Shown: piece after piece, positions 10,386 to 21,260 of the stretch
Layout: each line of letters starts with the position of its first letter
Numbering within the stretch: position 1 is the first letter of the stretch
Assembly (NCBI GenBank): GCA_047967505.1
Contig: CM106541.1
Source: Dipteris shenzhenensis
Taxonomy: Eukaryota > Polypodiophyta > Polypodiopsida > Gleicheniales
DNA length: 64,000 nucleotides
Direction: 5' to 3' (one strand)
Made by a program: the position numbers and the translations under genes
The notes under the pieces: model-generated
Databases searched by the model: none
The model's input: only the letters and a program-made list of their open reading frames with translations
What the model was told of the DNA's origin: nothing

Positions 10386-13300
10386 TCAATCTCAACATGA
10401 GCTTGCACATTATACAAGCCTGAAGCTTCTCTAAAATTATCTCCACCTAATGCCTTGGTATAGATATATGTTACTTGCTCATTTGTCTTCCATATACCGA
10501 ATCTATTTCACCACTAATCACTTTCTCCGAATGAAGTGATAGTGGATTTCTATATGCTTGGTTCTTGCATGGTACATTGGTATCTTTGCTAGCTCCACAC
10601 ATGCTATAATGGCTTCTCCACAATATTCTGCTTATGTGCTTTAAAGCCATGATAGGTTTCTTTTACTACTCTCCAACTCACCATAATACTACCAAGTGAA
10701 AAAACATATCCAATGGTAGATCTCCTATCCATGATGCTACTAGCCCTATCGACATTCATGTATACATGCAAGCATGTCTCTCCATCTTTGGCATAAAACA
10801 TCCCAAAGCTAAGTGTGGCTTTTACATACCTTATATTCTCCTCACAGCATCTACATGACTTTTGCAAGGATGTTGCATAAATTGACTCACAACTCCAACT
10901 GTGCATAATTCAAGTCTGGCCTTGTAATAGTCAAACATATCAAGATCCCGACCATCTTTCTAAACATGGTAACATCCTGCACATAATTTCCATCATCATG
11001 CATCCTTGCATTTTTTTCAAGAGGAGTATAAATTGGTTTGCATGCTGGCATTCCATATATCAAGCAAATCAAGAGCATATTGCCGTTGCACCATCCATAT
11101 ACCTTGAGGAGAGTCAATACCAAGGAAATACCTTAGCTGTCCAAGGTCTTGCATGCCAAACTCACTTATGATAACAACCACTATTTAGGAATCCTCTTGC
11201 TTCACATAAAGTGAGCTATCAACTTTTGATTGTCTAAAATTCACACTCAACAAAGTGTTACTTATTCTTTCATCAAAGCTCTAAGAGCTTGCTTCAGCCC
11301 ATATAATGCTTTCCTCAATTTGCACACAAAAATTGTGTATGTGGGGTGCACATATCCCTTCGGCTGATGCATATAAGTCTCCTCATGTAAAGTACCATTT
11401 AGAAATGGATTCTCATGGTTGTCATCTTGACAACTAGGCTGAATGTCTAGACCATCATAGTCAAGCCCATACTTTTGTGCATACCCTTTTGCACCAATCG
11501 TGCCTTGTACCATCTGACTTACACTTCACTTTATCAACCCATTTATAGCCTATAGCATTCTTACCATTAGGTAGTTTCATAAGCTTCCTTTGTGTCATTC
11601 TTGACTAGGGCATCCATCTCCTCATTCATGGCTTCCCTCCAATATGATTTTTTTATGGCTTTATCAAAGCAAGTGGGTGCCACATTTTGTACTCTTGTAG
11701 TCATATAAGCATAATGCATTCTCATATAACCATTATATGTATTCTCATATAAGCATAAGCATAATGCATTCTCATATAACCATTTTATGTGAATCTATCC
11801 ACAGGTTACTTACAATCTCTTCAACGGTTGTGCACTTGACACTTGTTTTCTAGCATGTGGTGGCACATATTTTGTTACTTGCTTAGTATCCTAAGATTTA
11901 ACAACCTATAAATCACTTTCTTCTTTTATGCTCTCATCAACCTCAATCTTTTTCTTCCCTTAATCCACATGATTATTCACCCCTGAGTCTTCCACTCCAA
12001 GGGTCAACACTATCCTTACTTTCCTCATGCTGGGCCTGACATAGGCTTACTTGAAGGGCATGCTTGTTGTAATTCAACCTTATCATCCTTTGGCATGTAT
12101 AAATCTTCGAACACAATTGATTTGGGATGATACCATGACTCATACTCACTAAATTTCACATCCGAGCTTTCATACACTTGCCTTGTGGTAGGATCATAAC
12201 ACGTATGTCCTTTCCTTTTTGCAGGATATCCAAGAAACACACACTTTATAGTTCTTGGTTCCAATTTCTTCCTCACCTCACTTGGCACATGGACATAAAA
12301 AAAACACACAAATACTTTCAGGTATGCCAAAGTTGGCTTGTGTCCATAGAGCTTCTTGTAGGGAGTCATACTATGTATAGCATATGTAGGAGTTCTATTT
12401 ATTATGTGCACCGTTGTGTGCATTGCCTCAATCTAATATGTCAAAGGCATATGCATCTCATCCATCATAGCTCTAGCCATGTCTCAAATCACTCTATTTT
12501 TTATTTCTACAATTGCACTTTGTCGTGGAGTATACCTGCAAGGAATCCACCTTTTTATGCGTTGATCATGCAAGTAATCATCAAACTCCTAAGACATATA
12601 TTCACTTCCATTATTAGTGTGAAGGCATTTAGCAACCAAGCCTTTTCAACCATGTTCTTGTATTGGCAAAACACCTTGAATGCATCACTCTTTGCCTTCA
12701 AAAGCTGAAATCATCTATGAAGGTAATATAATATCTTGCACCACTAGTTGATACATTACCAATGGTGGGTGCCCATATCTCAAAATGCACAATTTGCAAA
12801 GGGAGTCTACCCTCTCTCCCCCTCTTTGGAAATGGTAAGTGAGATTGCTTGGCCTCTAGAATTTTGCTTCGCATAATAGTCCCACTTATAATGGCCATAT
12901 TTCAACAAAAAAGGCAATTTCTAGCTCCTACCATGGTTGGGGATTATCCCCTTCCTCTTTTTATATAACCACAATCTCAAGGCACACATTCAATTCTGTC
13001 CATAGGGTATTCATGACCATATGAGCAGCCAACTTTATCCTTTTAGTCCAAAATTCACTTATTTCATCGTGCATAAAGCAACCAGCTTCTCAAAATCAGG
13101 CATAGAACCTCTCATAGAGATAGATTAGTCCAAGGATTTACATTGTGGCCCTAGTCCATTTAGCGGGATGGAAATAGGTCATCGTCCTCCACATTGCAAC
13201 TACTGGTGTCCAAATCCTCCGTTATTTGCCTAATTTCTGCAACATGATATCTAATACTTTAATTGCCTCTCTACATTCCGTGGAGTCTCTGCTTGAGCTG

Positions 13301-13640
13301 ATTTTTTCTTGCTTCAGTACTTGTACCATACATCTTTTGAACTATGTCTCATGCTTCTTTTGGAGTGTTGGCCTTCTTGATATGTGAAATGAGAGTTTTT
13401 GAAATGCATATTGATATTCAATGAAACACCTTTCTAGACTTCTCAATCCAGTTCCTATATTACAATTTGTTCCTCCATTGAATCATCCCACAATGGTTCG
13501 GGGCACTAATCTTCTCCTGTAATCAAACCCCATACTCCTTTACCCATGATGAAAATTTCCATGTGGTAGGACCAAACACCATAGTTATCTTTTGTAAGTT
13601 TCTCACCCACAATTTGTGTAATCTGATAATTATTCTCCCA
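10386..13640 (-). mobile_element. Copia retrotransposon, decayed, minus strand
   Basis: Reading leftward on the minus strand: Gag starts near 13620 (TKDNYGVWSYHMEIF) and continues with a UBN2-like region near 13250-13420. The integrase core has YYITFIDDFSF at 12898-12698. The integrase C-terminus at 12423-12025 has MTPYKKLYGHKP and CVFLGYPAKRKGH. RT pieces follow at 11513-11262 (KALYGLKQA) and 11123-10887 (TRPDLNYAQ), RNase H at 10906-10604 (DRRSTIGYVFSLG), and its tail near 10470 (IYTKALGG). A purine-rich stretch just above 10386 could be the polypurine tract. Every domain is broken by stops or frameshifts. Matching LTRs were not found. Confidence 0.8.
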
Positions 13641-14340
13641 TCTTTTCTAATTACAGGAAAGGCATAGACCTCTCCAAATCCAACACTTGCAAGTGTATGA
13701 AAATATGAGATTTATCCTCTCTTTTAGGCATGCACAGGCTTCAATTTTTGAGCATAAATGGCATCAACCATAACACCTTTACAGCATATACCAAACTGAA
13801 ATTTTGTGTCCCCAAATCCACCTCAACTCATGTGAGGGATCAAGCATTCATTCACCAAATGCACCTTAAATACTAATTTCTTGATTTGGAATTTATCCTC
13901 TCAATTGACATGAGATATATGCATCAACCATTTGCAACCCGAGCATCATGTGTATTTTTGCCTCAAGGCAGTATTTACTAATTTTTTGTATGTGGCACTT
14001 GCAATAAATCCTACCCCTCTTCCATATATCTTCACCAAGCAACATCCTCTCAACAAGTTTGCACACTTTTGACGCAGCTTGGTCTTCACTAACTGCTACA
14101 TTAGCTTGGTCTTCACCAACTGATATATTTTTGTTGCCATCATACAACATGTAGAAAATCTAAAAATTGTGTTTTGTAAGGGACTCTACTTACCCAGTGC
14201 AACTTAAGAGGTTGTGTTGAGAATGGTGTAAATGGCACCATCTCAATAGGGTTCATTGGACAAAACCTAAGCTTAACGAAGCACTCCATGTATTCTTAGC
14301 TTCTTTGGATAGAACTTAGTGTATAGCTAGCTATCTCTTG
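13641..14340. other. possible 5' leader of the Copia remnant
   Basis: Upstream of the Copia gag on the minus strand. No open coding region with a known motif, no LTR match and no standard primer-binding site. Confidence 0.25.
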
Positions 14341-14347
14341 TTTGGGC

Positions 14348-14397
<50 letters not shown>

Positions 14398-14433
14398 TGC
14401 GCGCGTGCGCGTGCACACGCACACACACACACG
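14348..14433. repeat. compound CT-CA-GC dinucleotide repeat
   Basis: A (CT)n run (14348-14366) passes into (CA)n (14366-14394) and then a mixed GC/GT/CA tract to 14433. From 14366 onward the sequence alternates purine and pyrimidine almost perfectly for about 65 bp, a pattern prone to left-handed DNA. Confidence 0.95.
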
Positions 14434-15231
14434 AAGCGGGTCTGGAACAGGAAAACATACCTTATAAGGCTTAGTAAGATACTAAATGAGATTATGTGCT
14501 TATGCTTGCATACACAAGAAAGGCATCATAGAGCATAAATGGTACTACCAAACATTCTGCATAGATTCCCGAAGATTGAAGTAAACTAACTCGTCCACAA
14601 TTAATGTAACTAAGACAAGGTCCTAAGTAAGTCCCCACAATTCAAATTTCTACCAAGGTTCATTATGTAATCCCTCCCTCGGGGTGAGGAAAGTGCTCGG
14701 TCACAAGGTCGGGCCACTAATGAGGAGAGTAGACAATGACTCCAAATTGGAGAGGAGAGGGTTTGTGGATAGAGCTTCAAATGCGAGGCACCCATCTCCT
14801 TGTACTTTACAAGACTTCTACTAGACAATATATATATTTATAGATATAGATATACATGTTACATATACATATATAGAGGCAGGTGTAATCACTTCATTGA
14901 GGATAGCCACCTCCAGAATAAGCTCGAGATAACTTGAGCTGCATCGTTAAGGTCTCTTTGCATCATTGCCATGTCCTTTCTAACCTGCATGCCTAGTTGA
15001 AGAATGCTTTGGGAAGGACATTCCCACGAACGCCCACACTCTTGGGTTGCTCAGCTATCATTTGTTGCACAGACGGCGTGGAGCAACATGCAGGTTTTTG
15101 ACCTTTTTCGACGAACCTTGACAAGATGGAGCTCATGTTTCTACCCTTGTTACTACTGGCGTGTTGCTTCACGAGTGTGGATACCCCCTACAATAGCTTT
15201 TACTTTGTCCCTGATTGCGGTAACAAAGCTA
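14434..15231. other. region upstream of the PPR locus
   Basis: AT-rich, with a TATA/ATAT-rich patch at 14826-14875. No exon confidently identified before 15232. Confidence 0.3.
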
Positions 15232-15613
15232 AGTTTTCGTAGAGACCGTTTATGGCTGGAGTATTGCGCGTACCTCTTCCACAGGTGGCATAACAGAAAG
15301 AACAAAGTAAGTGATGATTTTTTATGCACAGTTGATGATCGTTGTCTGAATTAGAAGGTTGATCGGTTAAACTGACAAGTCCTTGGTGAATTTTTAACAG
15401 ACAAACCCAAAGGCTCCAGATTTCAGGCATGAAGGTACTAAAGAATGGATAGACGGGTGGTTCAACCAAGGGTGGATTAAAGATGTAAAGGAGGCTGAGA
15501 ATGGTCCTCAAACTGTGGAAATCGATATTGATGGAGGAGAAAGGCCAGCTTTAGGTTGGATAGACAACAGAATGCATGGACTCCACGAGGGGACACTGAT
15601 TGGGAAATGTTGA
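15232..15613 (+). CDS. candidate pair of exons of an unidentified gene, next to the PPR start
   Basis: A segment ending at 15306 is followed by a GTAAGTG donor. A TTTTTAACAG acceptor lies at 15391-15400. Removing the 94-bp intron gives a continuous frame, FRRDRLWLEYCAYLFHRWHN then RKNKTNPKAPDFRHEG and TKEWIDGWFNQGWIKDV, ending at a TGA at 15611-15613. The composition and clean splice signals look like real conserved coding DNA. I do not recognise the family with certainty; a small conserved plant protein is my only guess. The start of the first exon is unknown. The end overlaps the first codons of the PPR frame in another register, so either the transcript splices out earlier or this is the broken tail of an older gene. 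Confidence 0.35.
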
Positions 15614-18600
15614 GCTTGGAGGCGCCACTCAGGGTTTTGGACAGGATGGCTGAGCTCCCTTCGGTGGATAAGTTTATCTGCATCATGCAGAAGTGCAGGG
15701 AAAAAGAACATCTAGCGTATGCCAATCGTGTGCATGCACACATCTGCAATAATGGGATGGAAGCTCATAAAACTGTTGGGAATTACGTTGTGCCAATGTT
15801 TGTGAAATGTGGAAGTGTGTCTGACGCTCAGCAGGTCTTCGACAGGTTGGCTGAGCGGAATGAACACTCATGGACTTCTCTCATGTTAGGATATAACCAG
15901 CATGGGCAAACGCAGCATGCTCTCATGCTGTACCCAAAAATGAAAGAGGATAGTGTATATCCCAGCAGCTATACATTTATAGCCTTACTCAAAGCCTGTG
16001 CTACGCTGAAAGACACTAAAAGAGGACGACAAATTCATTCTGAGATTGCATTGAAGGGATTTGGAAGAGATCTGTTTGTGGGCAACACTTTAATTGACAT
16101 GTATGCCAAGTGTGGCTCCCTTTCAGAGGCACAACATGTTTTTGACAATTTGCTAATTAGAGATGTTGTATCTTGGAACACATTAATTGCAGGATATGCT
16201 GATCAGGGACCTGGTTGGGAAGCACTGAAATGTTTTGAACAGATGCAACTGGGTGGCATCTCTCCAAATGCTGTCACCTTTGTTTGTGCCTTGAAAGCTT
16301 GTGGAAGGGTAGGAGCCATTGAAAATGGCCAAAAAATTCACACTGCGATGGCACGAAAGGGATTTGAAGCAGATATTTGTGTGGGCCATGCTTTGATTGA
16401 CATGTATGCTAAATGTGGTTCCCTTTCAGAGGCATGGGAAGCTTTTGACAAGCTGCCAATCCAAGATGTCATGTCATGGACTGCGCTAATTGCAGGATAT
16501 GCAGAACATGGACCTGGTCAGGAAGCTTTGAACTGTTTCAAACGGATGAAACTGGAGGGTGTTTCTCCGAATGCTGTCACATTCGTTTGTGTCTTGAAGG
16601 CTTGTGCCAGCATAGGAACCATATGTGAGGGCCGAGAAATACATGCGGAGATTGCTCGAAAGGGATTTGAAAAAGATCTTTTTGTCAACACTACTTTGTT
16701 AGACATGTATGCCAAATGTGGCTCCCTTTCAGAGGCACAAGGTGTCTTTGAGAGGATGCTGACTCGAGGAGATGTGTCATGGAACGTGCTAATTGCAGGT
16801 TATTCTGAACATGGGACTGTTCTGGAAACACTGAAATGTTTTGAGCAGATGCAACTGGAGGGTCTCTCTCTGAATGCTGCCACATTTGTTTCTGTCTTAA
16901 AAGCTTGTGCTAGGCTGAAAGACCTGGAAAATGGACGAGAAATTCATTCTGAGATCATACAAAAAGGGTTTGGAAGTGATCCCCATGTTGCCAACACTTT
17001 GGTCAATATGTATTCAAAATGTTGCTCGCTTTTAGAGGCACGGAAAGTGCTTGACATGCTGCCAGTCCGAGATGTTGTATCATGGACTTCCCTAATTGCA
17101 GGATATGCTGAGCATGGACTTGGTCTGGAAGCACTGGAATGTTTGGAAGAGATGCAATTGGAGGGCATCCCGCCGAATGCTGTCACACATGTTTGTGCCT
17201 TGAAGGCCTGTGGTAGCATAGGAGCCACACACAAGGGCCGAGAAATACATAACGAGATTGCAAAAATGGGATTTGGAAGTGATCTATTTGTTGGCAGCAC
17301 TTTGGTTGACATGTATTGCAAGTGTGGCTCACTTTCAGAGGCACAGGGAGTTTTTGACAAGCTGCCAATCCAAAGCGGTGTGTCTTGGGCTGCCCTAATT
17401 TCAGGATATGCTGAACATGGATTTAGTGAGCAAGCTTTGAAATGTTATGAACAGATGCAACTGGCAGGAGTCTCTCCAGATGCTGTCACTTTTGTGTGTG
17501 TCTTGAAAGCTTGTGGCTGCATGGGTGCCATATGTAAGGGCCGAGAAATACATGCTGAGATGGCACTAAAGGGATTTGGAAGTGATGTTTTCATCGGCAA
17601 TGCTTTGATCGACATGTATGCCAAATATGGAGCACTTTCAGAGGCACTGGAAGTCTTTTACAAGTTGCCAGTTCGAGATGTTGTATCGTGGAATGCACTC
17701 ATTGCAGGTTTTGCTGAACATGGAACTGGGCAGGATGCACTGACCTGCTTTGAACAGATGCAATTGGAAGGCGTTTCTCCGGATGCCGTCACGTTTGTTT
17801 GTGTTTTGAAAGCTTGTAGCAGCATAGGAGCCATAAACAAGGGCCGTGAAATACATGCTGAGGTCACACAAGGGGGGTTTGGAAGGTATATTTGTGTCGC
17901 AAACACTTTGGTGGACATGTATGCCAAGTGTGGTTCACTTTCTGAGGCACAGGATGTTTTTCACAATCTGCCAGCTCGAAATGGTGTGTCATGGAATGCA
18001 ATGATAAAGGGATATGGCATGAACCGCCAGGGCAACATGGCAATACAATGTTTCAAGGATATGCAAGAACAGGGTGTGGAGCCGGATGCTATAACATTCA
18101 TGTGTCTTCTTACTGCATGCAGCCGTGCCAACCTTGTATTTAAGGGCCAGCAATATTTCAAGATGATGAAAGAAGAGTATGGCATGGTACCGACTGTAGA
18201 TCACTATACTTGCATGGTTGATCTTTTGGCACGATCAGGACATGTGTATGAGGCGGAGAAATTTCTTGGTACTATGCAGCATTCTCCGTCTGAAGAAACA
18301 TGGGCAGCTTTGCTTAGTGCCTGTCAAAATTATGGGGAAGCAGAACTAGGACTGAGATGCTTTGAGCAGCTTATCCAGATAAATCCAGAATCTGCTGCTT
18401 CATATATGCTCATGGCCAACATTTATACAAACGTTGACAGGTGGGATGATGCATATAAAACAGAGGAGCTGAGAAAACATGCAAGGGCAAAGAAAAAGCT
18501 TGCTAGTGCTTTGATAGAGGTGAACAAGCAGGTGCATGAGTTTGTGGTGGGTGAGAACCAAGGAAAGGAAATTTCAGCAATGCTACATGTCTTGAGTTTA

Positions 18601-18732
18601 CGTGTGAAGGGGCAAGGCTATGTGCCAAATCTAGATCTGGTCTTGAGACCCAGTTTTTATGATAAGGAAGGTGCTTTTGTGAGCCTACAAAGAAATCGCC
18701 TAGTTTTGGGCTTCTCAACTCGGCACAGATAA
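15607..18732 (+). CDS. PLS-class pentatricopeptide repeat protein (E-type, DYW lost)
   Basis: Single open frame of 1,041 codons from the first in-frame ATG (15607); the frame is open back to about 15532 but has no earlier ATG. PPR proteins of this class bind organellar RNA one motif per base and usually direct C-to-U or U-to-C editing. Eight P-L-S triplets run from about residue 85, marked by the SWxxLIxGY core (P), FVCVLKAC (L) and LIDMYAKCGSLSEA (S). The P-motif cores recur every 303 bp without any indel. After the eighth triplet come E1-like (residues 865-925) and E2-like (925-985) regions. The usual PG-W box before IEV is replaced by KKLASALIEV. The frame then reads GYVPNLDLVLRPS, the entry to a DYW domain, and stops after 25 more residues. 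Whether the start encodes a transit peptide is unclear. Likely still an RNA-binding protein; without DYW it would need an editing domain in trans. Confidence 0.9.
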   Translation: MLSLEAPLRVLDRMAELPSVDKFICIMQKCREKEHLAYANRVHAHICNNGMEAHKTVGNYVVPMFVKCGSVSDAQQVFDRLAERNEHSWTSLMLGYNQHGQTQHALMLYPKMKEDSVYPSSYTFIALLKACATLKDTKRGRQIHSEIALKGFGRDLFVGNTLIDMYAKCGSLSEAQHVFDNLLIRDVVSWNTLIAGYADQGPGWEALKCFEQMQLGGISPNAVTFVCALKACGRVGAIENGQKIHTAMARKGFEADICVGHALIDMYAKCGSLSEAWEAFDKLPIQDVMSWTALIAGYAEHGPGQEALNCFKRMKLEGVSPNAVTFVCVLKACASIGTICEGREIHAEIARKGFEKDLFVNTTLLDMYAKCGSLSEAQGVFERMLTRGDVSWNVLIAGYSEHGTVLETLKCFEQMQLEGLSLNAATFVSVLKACARLKDLENGREIHSEIIQKGFGSDPHVANTLVNMYSKCCSLLEARKVLDMLPVRDVVSWTSLIAGYAEHGLGLEALECLEEMQLEGIPPNAVTHVCALKACGSIGATHKGREIHNEIAKMGFGSDLFVGSTLVDMYCKCGSLSEAQGVFDKLPIQSGVSWAALISGYAEHGFSEQALKCYEQMQLAGVSPDAVTFVCVLKACGCMGAICKGREIHAEMALKGFGSDVFIGNALIDMYAKYGALSEALEVFYKLPVRDVVSWNALIAGFAEHGTGQDALTCFEQMQLEGVSPDAVTFVCVLKACSSIGAINKGREIHAEVTQGGFGRYICVANTLVDMYAKCGSLSEAQDVFHNLPARNGVSWNAMIKGYGMNRQGNMAIQCFKDMQEQGVEPDAITFMCLLTACSRANLVFKGQQYFKMMKEEYGMVPTVDHYTCMVDLLARSGHVYEAEKFLGTMQHSPSEETWAALLSACQNYGEAELGLRCFEQLIQINPESAASYMLMANIYTNVDRWDDAYKTEELRKHARAKKKLASALIEVNKQVHEFVVGENQGKEISAMLHVLSLRVKGQGYVPNLDLVLRPSFYDKEGAFVSLQRNRLVLGFSTRHR

Positions 18733-18787
18733 ACAGGACACAGGCAAACATCGGGTGAGGATGTGCAACAACTATCACACCTTGTAG
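18670..18787 (+). pseudogene. frameshifted remnant of the PPR gene's DYW domain
   Basis: After GYVPNLDLVLRPS the open frame drifts. In the next frame DNA reads FGLLNSAQ, and in the third it reads KHRVRMCNNYHT. These align with the DYW-domain segments AFGLLNTAQ and KNLRVCxDCHT. At least two small indels are therefore needed, the first within 18672-18683. The HSE catalytic motif position reads PTK and one cysteine of the CxxCH zinc site reads tyrosine. The rest of the domain, including the terminal DYW, is missing after 18787. Confidence 0.65.
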
Positions 18788-18849
18788 ACCTGCTATAAAA
18801 TGACGAAACATTCTTCCTTAATGATCTGATCATGAAACAAACTAAACTT

Positions 18850-21260
18850 ATATAAACTTGGGTAGAGTCATCATAGTGAGAAAGTTAATCTACTAAGTGA
18901 AGGGAGATGTCGATGTTGTCAACCATGGTCACTCTGTCAAAGGAAGAGGATTTCATAGCAATAAAGGCAGAAATAAAGGCAGGTTTAACAATCAAGCCAG
19001 AGGAAGCTTTTCACAGAACCCTAATAGACATTCTTATAAGCTTTACAATCTTCATCAATTATCATAATCGGCATCAAGATCTTTCCCCTTAGGGGGAGAT
19101 GGAATCCCGGAGGCAGACGAAAATCCAGAAGAGAAAATAATCAAAACAATGCTCCTAGAAAGACACAATTGTCATTACTGTGGAATTTCAAGCCATTGGG
19201 AATCTGAATGCAAGAAGAAACAACGGGATATAGTCAGTGGGGTCCGTGCAATAGAGTTGGCAGTCCATCAAAATCAAGGCAATCAAAGTAGATGGGCTGC
19301 GTATTTTATGTGAATAAACAGTATAATGATAATTCTCAAGAACAATTTCAACACCAAGTTCTCATTTCTGAGAATGTGATTACAGAAAGCCAACTTATCA
19401 TCGCCAAGATGAAAATACTTGGTGGCCACATTCAGGTGCAAGCAGCCCACGCCTCTGAAAAGGATCGGTTCTTCGAACTACATCCAAAATAAAAATGCCA
19501 AAGAGAAAGTGATTATGAGTGACAACAAACTGCATAAATTTGAATGAATTAGTAACCAACCATTGCATAGTAATTCAGGTATTACAGAAAGTGTGGTGAT
19601 GGTTTCTATGCTCCAACAATGGCACAAAATCTTATTTCCATTGGTCAAGTGAGTGAGCATCATATGGAAGTTTTTTTCAACAAGTATGGATGAATTTGAC
19701 CTGCCAAACTCTAGCATGAATGTCCCAAGATCGGCAGAATGTCCAAGCTTTCATCAACAATTCCAATCCACAGAGCACTCGTTTCTCATCATCAGAATCA
19801 TTGTGGAATAAGATGTTTGGACACCTCAATATTACAGATATGATACAAGGTCTTCCATTTCTTTATTTTCATAAAGAAATTTGTGAATCATGTTGCATGG
19901 GAAAGCAGGACATGCAACCATTTCCAACATCATGGTCTATGAGAGCGTAGATGTTCTCTAGATCATTCATTCTTACTTAAGGGCTTATGCTTCTAGCCTA
20001 CCATAGGTAGAGCCTTTTCCTTCATCGCTTTCACTGATGACATTCACATTCATTGAAAGTTTTGCAAATGATGCTTAAAGTTGTGGCAAGGGATGTAAGC
20101 CAATTCGAATATTACTATGGCTAGCTAAGTTAGGGAGATACTATTGAGAAGCTCTGCCAATGTTAGAGCACGCCTATATATCTTAATGCTCAGCTGAAGG
20201 CCAATGTAACAAGGCCTTGAAGAACATCATGAGGCTCCAAAAGATATCGACTTTGTTTTTCCTATGTTTTCTCTAATCTTGTCTCACAAATCTTCTCTCT
20301 TTTCCTTCTAGTTCTTCTCCCTTTGTCAAGCCATTATAAATCATTCTAGAAGATCAAATGAGCATCACATAATTCAAACCAACGTAATTAAAGCTTCAAG
20401 AAGTGAAATCTAGAGCTCCTTGAGACAAATCTATACTACAACTCCCTCTATAACTTGGGAGCGAAAAATGCAAGCATGGAGGTTTGCATGGTCACTGATG
20501 CTTCAAAGATTGCATAATCCAAGCAACCAGATTTCCTCCATTTTGTTAGTCAATGACCACTTCTCCCATATATGTCAAGTTCTTAAGTTTTTGGGGACTA
20601 GGAAAAGTGACCTTGCAATGTGAGATGGTAGTAAAAAGGTGTTTGTGACCTAGCAAAAAATCAAGGAGGCCACCATAGTCTTTGGGAGGTCACCGGATAT
20701 ATTTCTTAAACTAGAAATCAAATGCTCAATGCATTTCAACGATTTCAAAGCACCTATGAAAACAAACTAGAAAATTCATCAAGGCCCTCTGTTGTGATAA
20801 TGAAGTGAATACAAGTTCATTGAATTCAGTGCTTTTTGCTAATACTTTGGGATAAAATGACAACTCACATGCATAAGCCTAATGGAGTAGTAGAAAGGAA
20901 AGTATAGTCATTGTAAAATTAGCACATCTATACTTGATGAAAATAAAATTTCAAGGTCATATTGAGCATTAGCTTATAAAACAAGTATTTACTTAATGAA
21001 TAGAAGCCCTACTGCTATCTTGCAAAATATGACACCAAAAGAGGCATTCATATGGATTAAGCCCTCAGCGAATCATTTAAGAGTATTTCCATTGGATCTC
21101 TAGCTTATGCATATGTTCTATATGAACTTCAGAACAAACTTGATGTTAAATCTATCAAATGTGTTTTTGAAGGATATTTAAAAGAATTCAAACCATATAG
21201 AGTATATGATTTAGTCAAAAAAAGGTGAATGATCTCTAGAGATGTCATGAAAACTGACCA
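18850..21260 (+). mobile_element. Copia retrotransposon fragment, decayed
   Basis: A zinc knuckle CHYCGISSHWESEC (C-x2-C-x4-H-x4-C) begins at 19170 and is intact. GAG-pre-integrase sequence follows at about 19800-19935 (LWNKMFGHLNI, CESCCMGKQ). Integrase pieces come next, including MHKPNGVVERK near 20880 and ELQNKLDVKSIKCVFEGYL with SRDVM at 21125-21250. RT and RNase H are absent and stops are frequent. It begins about 120 bp after the PPR gene's stop codon, so that gene's 3' flank is transposon-derived. Confidence 0.75.

Noticed and set aside
16183-18204. Several minus-strand frames of 60-140 codons
   Set aside because: Shadows of the PPR repeats; they recur at the 303-bp period and have no independent motif.
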